Assembly (NCBI GenBank): GCA_903900335.1
Contig: CAIUMP010000007.1
Span: 23,527-87,526, forward strand
DNA from: an uncultured Ignavibacteriota bacterium
GTDB lineage: Bacteria; Bacteroidota; Ignavibacteria; Palsa-1295
DNA length: 64,000 bases
Direction: 5' to 3'
The notes under the pieces were generated by a model. The model searched no databases, was not told where the DNA came from, and worked only from the letters and a program-made list of their open reading frames with translations. Below, piece by piece: positions 1-9,471 of the stretch. Positions within the stretch are counted from its first letter, which is position 1. Each line of letters begins with the position of its first letter. Position numbers and translations under genes: made by a program.

Positions 1-720
1 GATCTGTTCCTCGGACCACACTCCTTGTCGATCAGCAACAGTTCGCTCTTCACAACCACAAGCATCACTGCGCCAATTCAGACAGGCACGGATGGTTGCA
101 CCGATTGTGAAGCGCTCGTGATCTCTGTGACGACAGATCCGAACGCTACTCCAGCTCCGGCAATGTCGATCGAGTCAGGTGGCAATGTCCAAGTTACAGG
201 GGACGTGCAAACCGGCGGTGGAGTCTCTGTTAATGGTGGCGACTTGAATGTTACCAACGGAGGCGGTCTCAACGTTGGTGGTGACGCAGCTCTTGATGGA
301 GGTCTTGCTGTGGGAGGTGCAGTCTCCTTGGCAAGTGGACTTTCGACTGATGCGATTATCACTCCCTCATCGGACATTTCGGTGCCCCTCGGTGACCCGC
401 AGCATAGATTTAGCGATCTTTACCTTGGGCCACATTCATTGTCAATCAGCAACAGCTCGCTATTCACAACGACAAGTATTACTGCCCCTATTCAGACCGG
501 CACGGACGGTTGCACCGATTGCGAAGCGCTCGTTATCTCGGTAACGACCGATCCCAACGCAAAGCCCGAGCCGGCACTCTCCATTGAGAATGGTGGAAAC
601 GTGCAGGTTACTGGTGATGTCCAGACTGGCGGTGGTGTGTCGGTTAATGGCGGTGACTTGAACGTTACCAATGGTGGTGGTCTCAATGTCGGTGGCGACG
701 CGGCTCTAAATGGTGGGCTC
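1..720 (+). repeat. Two tandem copies of a 414-bp (138-residue) unit
   Basis: The second copy starts at 415 (DLYLGPHSLSISNSSL) and matches the start of the window. The protein is almost identical over about 100 residues, including GCTDCEALVISVTTDPNA, while third codon positions differ at many sites. The first copy is complete. The second departs near nt 720, where it runs into a different Gly-rich stretch. More copies probably lie upstream of the window. Confidence 0.9.
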
Positions 721-3700
721 AGTGTCACTGGTGGTACGAGCATCGGCGGCGATTTGAGCCTGACGGGTGGTGCTGTCCTTGGTGGGACGGTCCAGGCTCT
801 CGGAGGCGTGCAATTTGGTGTGGACGCATCCACGTTCGCGGACAACCCAGCGATGAATGATGCGCACGTTGACATCAAGTACTATTGGCCGATGGCGCCG
901 CCTGCCAGCACGGATCTCTACTTAAAGTCAGCAGGCACAACAACCGGAAACGGATTCTACCAGCTTGAGTGGGGTGCGCTGACAGCCAGCGATATTGCGG
1001 ATGGCTCAATTTCTAACGCGAAGCTTACGAATTCTACGATCGGACTAACGAGCGTGGATGGGTCATTGAACGTCCCGGCAAGCGCCCTTGCGCTCGGCAC
1101 TGCGGGAAGTATTACGCTCGCTCTCGGGCACAGCAACACGTGGACTGCTGACCAGCTTCTACCATCAAGCTCATCCCAGGGCGATAACGTGATCTCAGCG
1201 ATCAATGCTGGCTCTACTGCCTTGACTCAAGTGACATCCGAGGCGTCCACGCGGGCCGCAGCAGTCTCAGCCGAGACCTCGCGTGCCACCGGCGTCGAAG
1301 CGACAAAGGCGGATGATAACACCGTCGTCCATCTTGCAGGTACGGAGACGATCGGCGGCGCGAAGAGCTTCGCCTCGAGCCTAGCAGCAGGTGCTGGTGT
1401 CAACGTGACGGGCGGCACATATCAAATCGGTGGAAGTACTGTTCTGACAAACCCAGGCACAGGTAATCTCTTCCTCGGCAATGGTGCTGGCGCGAGCAAT
1501 ACAACGGGCGCAACAAACGCATTTTCTGGCTTCCAAGCTGGCAATCATAACACGACAGGTTCGCAGAATACCTATTCTGGATATCAGGCGGGTGTGAGCA
1601 ATACGACAGGTAGCAACAACACCTTCACTGGACAGTGGGCTGGTTCCAGCAACACCACGGCCAATAACAACACCTTTAATGGCAACCAGGCCGGCGCGTC
1701 CACGACGACAGGTGCAAACAACACCTTCATGGGCTTCCAGTCCGGTGGCAACAATACCACGGGTGGCAACAATACATTCGTTGGACAGCAGTCCGGTAGT
1801 TTCAACACCACTGGCGGCAACAACCAGTTCAGTGGATTTCAAGCGGGCTTGAGAAACCTGACAGGAGCTAGCAACGCGTTCTCCGGATTCCAGGCGGGCT
1901 CCTTCAATACGTCAGGAAATAGCAATACCTTCTCCGGTAATCAGGCCGGTGCTACTAATACGACAGGATCCAATAACACACTTCTTGGCGCTGCTTCCGA
2001 CGTGGCCTCGAACAACCTCACGAATGCCACAGCAGTTGGTAATGGCGCGATCGTCAGTTCGAGCAATACCATGCAGCTTGGCAACTCTAGTGTTACTTCA
2101 GTCACATCGAACGGGAGCTTCAACGCTGTTGCTGGCGGATTGCAAACCAATAGTTTGACACGAATCGATAATTCGGGTAATGCAACATTAGGAGCGGGAT
2201 CCTTCGCTGGTGCAATCAATATGCACTTGCACCCAATCGACAGTGTAACCGATCCGGTCTCGGCGCAGGATGCTGCAACGAAACACTATGTTGATAACGC
2301 CCTGACGACAGGCCATCTTCCGCTCTCGGGCGGCTCAATGTCCGGAAGCATCGACATGCGCTCCAACACGATTCGCAGCACCACCGGCGGCCTTACATTG
2401 CAAGAGACAGGCGACACTTATGGCACAACATCCATTGCATTACGTGATGGAGTCGGGACTAATGGTCTCGTGATCTCGCAAACATGGAATGGCACTGCTG
2501 CTGGTGGTGGTCCATCGGTTGATATCGCCTTTGTGCCGGGCGGTGGTGTTCAGTCGAACATCAACTTGGAGCAACGCTCCGGTTCACTGCGGAACAGCGC
2601 AAACACGACCGGCGAATTCCAATTCGTTGATAATATTCTCAACTTCAGCACATCCAAGCTCACGTTTGCGGTCGGCAATACGTCGGCTTATTTTGGAGAG
2701 AATCTCGGCATTGGCGTTGCCGCACCTGCACAGGCTTTGGACGTAAGCGGTGTGGTTAACGCCTCCAGCGGATACCGGGTTGGCAATGCAAGCGCCGCTG
2801 CGGGGAGCTATCTTCGTGGCAATGGGACGAATTTCGTCTCTGGCGCAATTCAGGCATCTGATCTTCCTTCGCTGGCTGCAGGCTACATCCAAAATGGATC
2901 TACACAGCAAGCGAACGCAAACTTCAATGTGTCCGGCTCAGGTACCGTTGGAACTTCGCTTACGGTTGGCACCACGCTTGGTGTCACGGGATCGACGACG
3001 ACGAACGGTGTTACGAACACTGGGGATGTTTCCACCTCAACGCTCCACACCACAGGCCAAGCGACAATGGGTTCGGCCTCCGTTACGAACAATGAGTTGG
3101 TAGGTGGTACGATGACTGTTATGGGTAACTCGACGTTGACCGGCGCGGCGACAATCGGCGGCAATCTTTCAACTGCCGGCACGCTTAACGTTGGCAATGG
3201 TGCACTTGTGGTCAATCAATTTGCACAACCTTCCTTCTCGCTCACCACGCTCGGTGGCAGTGTTGTTGTCTATATGGATGGCAGACTGGAGGGCAGTTCG
3301 AATATTTCGGCGGCAGGCACGCTATTCGCTAATCTCGGTCTCTTCATCGCTGGTGGCCTTACAACAGTCGACAATATGGGTAATCTCTTTACCCAGCGCA
3401 CGATCAATACCAACACTGGCTATCAGGTATCCGGCGCAGCGGCCGCTGGACAATATCTCCGCGGCAACGGGACGAACTTTGTATCGAGCGGAATCCAGGA
3501 ATCGGATGTACCCGACCTTTCTGCAAGCTACATCAAGAATGGCACCTCGCGGCAGGCCAGCGCAAGTTTCAATATCAGTGGCGATGGCATTGTGGGCGGT
3601 AATGTGGGCATTGGTGTAGCGACCGCTTCGCAAAAGCTTGATGTGGCAGGTAATGTGAAGTTCTCCGGAGCCATCATGCCTTCGGGCAGCGCGGGTACGT

Positions 3701-4695
3701 CTGGTCAGGTATTGACCTCGGCAGGCGCAGGTGCACCACCAACCTGGAGTTCTGCAATTCCAAGCGGAGCGGTAATGACGTTCGTTTCGAACGGGAGTCA
3801 TCCTGGATTCACCTATCTCAACTACTTCCAGATCCTTGGCAATAATAACGGGTGGTCGAATTTGAGCGCGGATCCTGTGCAGCGCTACTATACCGCGACA
3901 GCGGCCGTTAACGGGAAGATTTATGTCATTGGTGGATACCGACTTGATTCCAGCACCTATACACCACTGTGTGAGGAGTACAACCCATCGACTGATACGT
4001 GGACGACGAAAGCTCCAATGCCTGCCGCGAAATATGGTGCAGGCGCGGCAGTAATCAACGGTAAGATCTATGTTGCTGGTGGTTACAACGGAAGCTACCT
4101 GAGCACATTGTATGCGTACGATCCATCCACGGATACTTGGACAACGCTTGCTTCTATGTCAACACCTCGCTACTTGCTCGGGGTTGCTGCAGATAGCGGG
4201 AAACTCTACGCAATCGGTGGATTCGGCAGTGGGACTACCAATACGGTGGTTGAACAGTACGATCCAACGACGAACGCGTGGGCCTCAAAGGCAAGCCATC
4301 CACGTGGAGTTGATTACCCAACAACAGTCGAGGCCGGAGGGAAAATCTACACGTTTTACGATGGCAACGGTACGTACGCGTATACCCCAAGCACCGATAG
4401 CTGGGCAGCAAAGGCAACCCAACCTTCGAGTGTCTCATTGTATGGTGGCGCGGTTCTCAATGGATCCATCTATTGTTTCTCGTCGACTACGACGGGAGCC
4501 AATGCGATCTATGATCCCACGACCGATTCGTGGGTGACCTTTGGTGCTACGCACAGTAGCCATACGACATACTACTGTCCGCCAGTCGTCGTGGGATCCA
4601 AGCTGTACCTACTGCAACCCTACCCAAACACAACACCAAGCGAGGTGTATGACCCAACGAGCGAAGTTAGGCTCTACTATTACTCGAAGGACTAA
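1..4695 (+). CDS. Giant repetitive surface protein with Kelch C-terminus (5' end missing)
   Basis: The frame is open from base 1, so the true start lies before the window; 1564 codons are visible. It is probably a cell-surface or secreted adhesin-like protein. Order of elements: a 138-residue unit occurring about twice (nt 1-414 and from 415), Gly/Asn-rich beta-helix-like repeats, a short ISNAKL-type motif near nt 1010, ten 17-residue NTTGxNNTFxGxQAG repeats (nt 1498-2007) of the kind seen in haemagglutinin-like heads, and two 'GIGVA...LDV.G' motifs (near nt 2705 and 3606) common in tail-fibre-like proteins. About four to five Kelch repeats follow (nt 3895-4530; GKIYVxGGY then YxPSTDTW), probably a beta-propeller. 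No type IX sorting domain or membrane anchor is visible at the C-terminus. Function is unknown; ligand binding by the propeller is inference. Confidence 0.85.
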   Translation, partial: DLFLGPHSLSISNSSLFTTTSITAPIQTGTDGCTDCEALVISVTTDPNATPAPAMSIESGGNVQVTGDVQTGGGVSVNGGDLNVTNGGGLNVGGDAALDGGLAVGGAVSLASGLSTDAIITPSSDISVPLGDPQHRFSDLYLGPHSLSISNSSLFTTTSITAPIQTGTDGCTDCEALVISVTTDPNAKPEPALSIENGGNVQVTGDVQTGGGVSVNGGDLNVTNGGGLNVGGDAALNGGLSVTGGTSIGGDLSLTGGAVLGGTVQALGGVQFGVDASTFADNPAMNDAHVDIKYYWPMAPPASTDLYLKSAGTTTGNGFYQLEWGALTASDIADGSISNAKLTNSTIGLTSVDGSLNVPASALALGTAGSITLALGHSNTWTADQLLPSSSSQGDNVISAINAGSTALTQVTSEASTRAAAVSAETSRATGVEATKADDNTVVHLAGTETIGGAKSFASSLAAGAGVNVTGGTYQIGGSTVLTNPGTGNLFLGNGAGASNTTGATNAFSGFQAGNHNTTGSQNTYSGYQAGVSNTTGSNNTFTGQWAGSSNTTANNNTFNGNQAGASTTTGANNTFMGFQSGGNNTTGGNNTFVGQQSGSFNTTGGNNQFSGFQAGLRNLTGASNAFSGFQAGSFNTSGNSNTFSGNQAGATNTTGSNNTLLGAASDVASNNLTNATAVGNGAIVSSSNTMQLGNSSVTSVTSNGSFNAVAGGLQTNSLTRIDNSGNATLGAGSFAGAINMHLHPIDSVTDPVSAQDAATKHYVDNALTTGHLPLSGGSMSGSIDMRSNTIRSTTGGLTLQETGDTYGTTSIALRDGVGTNGLVISQTWNGTAAGGGPSVDIAFVPGGGVQSNINLEQRSGSLRNSANTTGEFQFVDNILNFSTSKLTFAVGNTSAYFGENLGIGVAAPAQALDVSGVVNASSGYRVGNASAAAGSYLRGNGTNFVSGAIQASDLPSLAAGYIQNGSTQQANANFNVSGSGTVGTSLTVGTTLGVTGSTTTNGVTNTGDVSTSTLHTTGQATMGSASVTNNELVGGTMTVMGNSTLTGAATIGGNLSTAGTLNVGNGALVVNQFAQPSFSLTTLGGSVVVYMDGRLEGSSNISAAGTLFANLGLFIAGGLTTVDNMGNLFTQRTINTNTGYQVSGAAAAGQYLRGNGTNFVSSGIQESDVPDLSASYIKNGTSRQASASFNISGDGIVGGNVGIGVATASQKLDVAGNVKFSGAIMPSGSAGTSGQVLTSAGAGAPPTWSSAIPSGAVMTFVSNGSHPGFTYLNYFQILGNNNGWSNLSADPVQRYYTATAAVNGKIYVIGGYRLDSSTYTPLCEEYNPSTDTWTTKAPMPAAKYGAGAAVINGKIYVAGGYNGSYLSTLYAYDPSTDTWTTLASMSTPRYLLGVAADSGKLYAIGGFGSGTTNTVVEQYDPTTNAWASKASHPRGVDYPTTVEAGGKIYTFYDGNGTYAYTPSTDSWAAKATQPSSVSLYGGAVLNGSIYCFSSTTTGANAIYDPTTDSWVTFGATHSSHTTYYCPPVVVGSKLYLLQPYPNTTPSEVYDPTSEVRLYYYSKD
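1498..2007 (+). repeat. Ten tandem 51-bp units encoding NTTGxNNTFxGxQAGxx
   Basis: Ten 17-residue units run in register, with the last (NTTGSNNTLLGAASDVA) degenerating. Asn-Thr-Thr-Gly and QAG are the most constant positions. The units differ in DNA sequence, so this is an old repeat kept by selection rather than a recent expansion. Confidence 0.9.
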
Positions 4696-4747
4696 GTGTA
4701 AAGGTCGGAATCCAGCACGCATCACGTAGGGACAGATACATAAGAAC

Positions 4748-4789
4748 GACAAGAGCAAGGTGGACAGCGAAGTCAATCTTGCTCTTGTC
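4748..4789 (+). terminator. 12-bp perfect inverted repeat downstream of the Kelch gene
   Basis: gacaagagcaag (4748-4759) pairs perfectly with cttgctcttgtc (4778-4789) around an 18-nt loop, 53 bases after the stop codon. No long T-run follows, so this is a weak or factor-assisted terminator candidate, or an mRNA-stabilising hairpin. The remaining bases up to the next gene (4790-4909) show nothing recognisable. Confidence 0.45.
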
Positions 4790-4909
4790 TGTTACTGCAC
4801 CTCCGCCAGCAAGAGAGCCGCTATTCCGAACTGCTGCCGGGTTCTCCCTTCGTACCTTGCGACGTCGTATGCGGAACTCGATGCTTGAATGTGAACCTTT
4901 TAATTGGGC

Positions 4910-7900
4910 ATGACGCACTCACCCCTGGGCTCATTCGTAAAGCATCACGCTCATCCCGCGATAGAGGTGGCGCACGGAGATACCGTTCAGCCCACGGTGC
5001 CTACGCGCTCGACAGCGACCGAACTTCGCCTCTTCATTTCTTCCACCTTTGTTGATTTCCTTGCCGAACGTGATACCTTGGCTAAGCGCGTTTTTCCAGC
5101 GCTACGCCGACTGTGCAGAGAACGTGGTATCGAGTTTACAGAGATTGATCTTCGATGGGGGCTGACAACGGAAGATAGCCAAAATGGGCGCATCATCCGA
5201 ACCTGTCTTGAGGAGATCGATAATTGCAGACCATTCTTCATCGGTCTGATCGGACAGCGATACGGTTGGGTGCCTCCGATAGAAGAGCTGCGGAAAGATC
5301 CAGAATTGATGACCGAACAGCCATGGCTAGAGCCCGCCGCTCTCGCCGGTCAGAGTGTCACCGAAATGGAATTTCGGCATGGATTTCTGAACAACGGATT
5401 TGGCAGTACCAAGCCTTTAGTATATGCTCGTGCCCTGCCGACGGATTATGTGGAGGACCCCAGAATTTCAGCACTTAAGCAGGAAGTGGTTCACTCCCTG
5501 CGAGCAGACATTCCACAATTCGCAACCCCGGATGAGCTCGCAACGCTGATCGAGCGAGACCTTACCGAGCTGATCGACCACCACTGGCCGCAGCAAGAGA
5601 AGCAGTCATGGTTGGAAGAAGAACGAACGGGCCACGCAGCTTTTGCTCAAAGCAGACGCAAAGCCTACGTCCCAAACCCAACCCTTTCTGCCGCACTCGA
5701 AACGCAATTGGCGGACCCAGAGGCGCCAGTCATTATTCTGACAGGCGAATCAGGATCCGGCAAGAGCTCCTTGCTTGCATATTGGGCTGAGGAAGTACGC
5801 CGCGCCAAGGGAAAGAAGTCCAGAAAGAAGGCGCCTTCAAAGAATGCGTTCGTCATTGAGCACTTCATCGGGGTAACTCCAGCGAGCACGGATGCGGACA
5901 CACTCGTCCGCCGGATCATTGAGGAGATCCGAGAGCGGACTGGTGCGGACGAACCTGTACCGTTGTCCGCCGAGGAGCGAGAAGCCGCGCTGCCATCTTG
6001 GCTCGCCCGTCTTTCGGAAGAACGACTCATTGTTGTTGTTGACGCGATCAATCAACTTAGCCCTGATGGACAGCTTCTTCGGTGGTTGCCGGAGTACCTT
6101 CCTGCAAACATACAGTGGGTATTCTCCGCCCTGGAAGGAACAGCACTTTCTGGGCTAAGGGCGCGGGCCAGAAGTGCTGGACAGAGGTGGCCCGAGATCG
6201 CAGTGAAGCCACTACGCGTTCAGGAGCGACGGAAGGTATTGCGAGCATTTCTCGCGGATTATCAGAAGAAGCTGCATAAGGGTCAGGAAGATACCATCGT
6301 TCATGACAAGAAGGCGTCGAGTCCGCTCTTTCTACGTACACTGCTTGAAGAGCTTCGCCTACAGGGAAAGCATGAAGAGCTGGATCATCAGATAGGCCAC
6401 TACCTTGCATCAGCAGATATTCCGGATCTCTTTACAAGGATCCTGGAACGAGTGGAGACTGACTATGGTCCTTCTGACGTGCAAGTCCTGCTTGCGCGTT
6501 TGTGGGCCGCTCCGCATGGTCTCTCGGAATCGGAGATCATCGAGTCCTGCCAGATGGATCGCGCGGGGCTGTCGTTGCTGCTTCACGCGTTCGATTTCCA
6601 CTTTGTCCGAACGAGTGGGCGCCTCAGCTTCTTTCATGATCACTTGCGGTCGGCCGTCGAGCGTCGCTATCTTCCGGCAGCATCGGACAAGAAGGCCGCC
6701 TGGTCACAGCTTGCCACGTACTTCCAAGGTGCAGATGCTTCGGCCATAAAAGCACATTCGTTACCATGGCTGTGGAATAAAGCCGAAGACTGGGGTGCGT
6801 TGCAACAATCGTTGTTGGATATTGACCTGGTGCTCTATCTGGCGGAAGGTTCGAGAAGTTACGATCTGCTCGGCTACTGGCTGACGCTCAATAAGCAAAC
6901 ACTGGGCGATGAGGATGGCCTTGCACAAGCGCAGGCAACAGCGCAGGCTGCGGGTGGTGGTATGAAGCAGTGGAGCATTGACGTACCCGCTGCCTACGAA
7001 GGCGCGCTTGTAGAGCGATCTGTGCTCCTGACCCCCGACGAGGAACGCAGTATTCGGCATGCACTTTCCGTCTTCTTCAATAATGCAGGATGGTTTGGCG
7101 GGGCGATCTCCAATGCGAGACGTGCCATCGAACTCTGCTACGATGGAGAGCACGTACACGCGGAGCTGCGCGACCAGGCCATTGATCTTTCGCTTGAACT
7201 GGGGTTGTCCTGCAGAGACAGCGGTGACTTCAATAGTGCCGCTGAGGCGTTGACAAACGCCGTTGCCTTTATGGAAGAGCGGCATGATGTGCTCGATCTT
7301 CGCGAGCTCCGTGTTAAGGCAGAGTACGGTAAGATCTTGCAGCAGCAAGGGAAGTATCCGGAAGCGGAGAATATCCTTCGAGTGACACTAGGCTCGGCCA
7401 TCGAGAGATATGGGCAGGCACACCCCATCGCTCAACGTGCGATGCGCTACCTTGCAGATGTCCTTGCGCTCGAACGAAAGCTTCAGGAGGCGGAGGAGTT
7501 CTATCGGGCCATTCTCACCAGAACCGAACTCACCCTTGGGCAGGAGAGCCTGGACACCGCCGAGGCTGCACACGAACTCGCTCACTTCCTGATGCGCTTC
7601 GGTGGCGACTACCAAGAGTCACTAAGCCTATTCGAACGTTGCCTGGGGATCATGCAGAGTCGGCTTGGCGAGAATCATCCTGATCTGGGAACGGTATTCA
7701 ACAACATGGGCTCGCTGCATATGCAGAATGGATTCCCGTCACTGGCAGAACCGCTACTTCTACGAAGCGTACAAATTGGTGAGCAAGCTCACGGGCCTGA
7801 CCATCCAAAGACAGCAACAAGTCTCGATAACTACGCGAACCTACTGAGTCGCCAAGGGAAGCTCGATGTTGCCGAGCCAATTTACCGTCGGGCACTTGCC

Positions 7901-8386
7901 ATTCGGCGAGGAGCACTCGGGGAGGATCATCCTGTAACCGCGATCAGCTATAACAATCTCGCCAATAATCTCTCGAGGCAGCAGATAATGAAAGAGCAGC
8001 CGAGTTATGACGAGGCGAGGCACTGTTACGAGCGCTCATGCGAAATCTTGATAGCGACGCTGGGTCCGAAGCATCTCTATACAGGACACACTCTGGCATC
8101 GCTGGGCCGCTTGCTGAGGACGATGGATGATCCTGTGAGCGCCGCAAACAATCTTCGGCGTGGTTATGAAATTGAAAAGGCAGGTCAAGTCCACGGAGGG
8201 TTCGACGCGATATCCACAGGGATTGACCTTACCGAAGTGCTACTTGCAATCTCCCCTACCGAGGACGTCACAGAACTTCTAAAAGAACTGCGCGCTTCGG
8301 CGCAGGGAATAATACTAAGACCTGACCTCGCACTGCGACTGAATAACCTCTTGGAGCGATCAGGTCTTGAACAGGGGGTCGCGTAG
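4910..8386 (+). CDS. DUF4062-NACHT-TPR protein (STAND-type NTPase)
   Basis: A 1158-residue predicted signalling NTPase. The N-terminal ~40-200 region matches the DUF4062 pattern (RLFISSTFVDFLAERD, then EIDLRWG and IGQRYGWVPP). That pattern is known from eukaryotic nephrocystin-3, TEP1 and NWD1 as well as bacterial proteins. A P-loop NTPase follows: Walker A GESGSGKSS near 280-288 and Walker B LIVVVD near 373-378. The C-terminal third has kinesin-light-chain-like TPRs (for example LGENHPDLGTVFNNMGSLHM and LGEDHPVTAISYNNLA). STAND proteins with this layout sense a ligand through the repeats and oligomerise through the NTPase; roles include signalling and phage defence. The role here is inferred only. 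It stands alone, with no obvious partner gene. ATG at 4910 is preferred; TTG at 4904 is also in frame. Confidence 0.88.
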   Translation: MTHSPLGSFVKHHAHPAIEVAHGDTVQPTVPTRSTATELRLFISSTFVDFLAERDTLAKRVFPALRRLCRERGIEFTEIDLRWGLTTEDSQNGRIIRTCLEEIDNCRPFFIGLIGQRYGWVPPIEELRKDPELMTEQPWLEPAALAGQSVTEMEFRHGFLNNGFGSTKPLVYARALPTDYVEDPRISALKQEVVHSLRADIPQFATPDELATLIERDLTELIDHHWPQQEKQSWLEEERTGHAAFAQSRRKAYVPNPTLSAALETQLADPEAPVIILTGESGSGKSSLLAYWAEEVRRAKGKKSRKKAPSKNAFVIEHFIGVTPASTDADTLVRRIIEEIRERTGADEPVPLSAEEREAALPSWLARLSEERLIVVVDAINQLSPDGQLLRWLPEYLPANIQWVFSALEGTALSGLRARARSAGQRWPEIAVKPLRVQERRKVLRAFLADYQKKLHKGQEDTIVHDKKASSPLFLRTLLEELRLQGKHEELDHQIGHYLASADIPDLFTRILERVETDYGPSDVQVLLARLWAAPHGLSESEIIESCQMDRAGLSLLLHAFDFHFVRTSGRLSFFHDHLRSAVERRYLPAASDKKAAWSQLATYFQGADASAIKAHSLPWLWNKAEDWGALQQSLLDIDLVLYLAEGSRSYDLLGYWLTLNKQTLGDEDGLAQAQATAQAAGGGMKQWSIDVPAAYEGALVERSVLLTPDEERSIRHALSVFFNNAGWFGGAISNARRAIELCYDGEHVHAELRDQAIDLSLELGLSCRDSGDFNSAAEALTNAVAFMEERHDVLDLRELRVKAEYGKILQQQGKYPEAENILRVTLGSAIERYGQAHPIAQRAMRYLADVLALERKLQEAEEFYRAILTRTELTLGQESLDTAEAAHELAHFLMRFGGDYQESLSLFERCLGIMQSRLGENHPDLGTVFNNMGSLHMQNGFPSLAEPLLLRSVQIGEQAHGPDHPKTATSLDNYANLLSRQGKLDVAEPIYRRALAIRRGALGEDHPVTAISYNNLANNLSRQQIMKEQPSYDEARHCYERSCEILIATLGPKHLYTGHTLASLGRLLRTMDDPVSAANNLRRGYEIEKAGQVHGGFDAISTGIDLTEVLLAISPTEDVTELLKELRASAQGIILRPDLALRLNNLLERSGLEQGVA

Positions 8387-8428
8387 TGTTACTCGCTGCT
8401 ATCGTCCGGCCTAGGGAAGTCACGCTCA

Positions 8429-9376
8429 CTAGTTTCCAGCGGCGATAGCGCGCTCGAAATACTTCATTGTCCGCGTCAATCCCTCTGCCCGCTGCACTTT
8501 CGGCTCCCAACCGAGCAACGATTTTGCCAACGAAATATCCGGTTGCCGCACGCGGGGATCATCCTGAGGTAGTGCTTCGAAAATGATCTTGCTCTTGCTC
8601 TCAGGCACCATCGCTAGAATTTCCTCCGCGAGTTGCAGCATGGTCACCTCATCCGGATTTCCAATATTGACCGGGAAATTGTAGTCCGACATGAGCAGGC
8701 GATAGATGCCTTCGATCAAGTCGCTGACATAGCAGACGGAACGCGTTTGCGAACCATCACCAAAAACCGTGATCGGCTCATTACGCAGTGCTTGCGACAT
8801 GAATGCCGGAATTGCACGGCCATCGTGCAGGCGCATTCGCTCGCCGTACGTATTGAAGATGCGGATGATGCGCGTATCGACCTGATGATAGCGATGATAC
8901 GCCATCGTCAGCGCCTCTGCAAATCGCTTTGCCTCATCATATACCCCTCGAATACCGATAGGATTGACATTACCCCAATAACTCTCCTTCTGAGGGTGCT
9001 GATCGGGGTCACCATACGTCTCACTCGTCGACGCAATTAGGAAGCGCGCATTCTTGGCCTTTGCTAATCCCAGCGTTTTGTGCGTTCCGAGTGAGCCGAC
9101 CTTCATCGTCTGTATAGGCAGCTTGAGGTAGTCGATCGGTGACGCGGGCGACGCGAAGTGAAGAATGTAATCTAGCGGGCCATCCACATAGACGTACTCC
9201 GTCACATTGTAGTGGATGAACTGAAAGTTCGGAAGCCCAAGCAGGTGCGAGATATTCTCCATGGACCCCGTGCAGAGGTTATCCATGCAGATGACGTCAT
9301 GACCCTCGGCGACAAAGCGGTCGCAGAGGTGGCTTCCGAGAAATCCGGCACCGCCGGTAATGAGTGTTCGTGGCAT
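8429..9376 (-). CDS. UDP-glucuronate decarboxylase-like epimerase (UDP-xylose synthase family)
   Basis: A 315-residue extended SDR. It has the NAD-binding GGAGFLG (8-14), the STSETYGDP active-site segment (116-124) and the catalytic pair Tyr146/Lys150 in GVYDEAKR. The GDP motif, the PASPIDYL loop and [12 protein letters not shown] are typical of UDP-xylose synthases, which oxidise and decarboxylate UDP-glucuronate to UDP-xylose in the cytoplasm. A related UDP-sugar epimerase cannot be excluded. It follows the PfkB gene in the same direction after 95 bp and converges on the STAND gene with a 42-bp gap. Xylose or a derivative could feed the glycan cluster downstream in the window, but the distance makes this inference. 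Confidence 0.85.
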   Translation of the reverse strand: MPRTLITGGAGFLGSHLCDRFVAEGHDVICMDNLCTGSMENISHLLGLPNFQFIHYNVTEYVYVDGPLDYILHFASPASPIDYLKLPIQTMKVGSLGTHKTLGLAKAKNARFLIASTSETYGDPDQHPQKESYWGNVNPIGIRGVYDEAKRFAEALTMAYHRYHQVDTRIIRIFNTYGERMRLHDGRAIPAFMSQALRNEPITVFGDGSQTRSVCYVSDLIEGIYRLLMSDYNFPVNIGNPDEVTMLQLAEEILAMVPESKSKIIFEALPQDDPRVRQPDISLAKSLLGWEPKVQRAEGLTRTMKYFERAIAAGN

Positions 9377-9471
9377 TAAGACTGAATCGAATTTGATTTG
9401 AAGAGTGAGATGAGGTGGTCTAATGGATCGAAGTCCAGCAGCGCGTTTTCGACCTGCGGATCATTACATGT

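Noticed and set aside
5665..6051. Frames antisense to the STAND gene and similar shadows across the window
   Set aside because: They lie wholly within genes that have clear domains on the other strand and show no protein family likeness.
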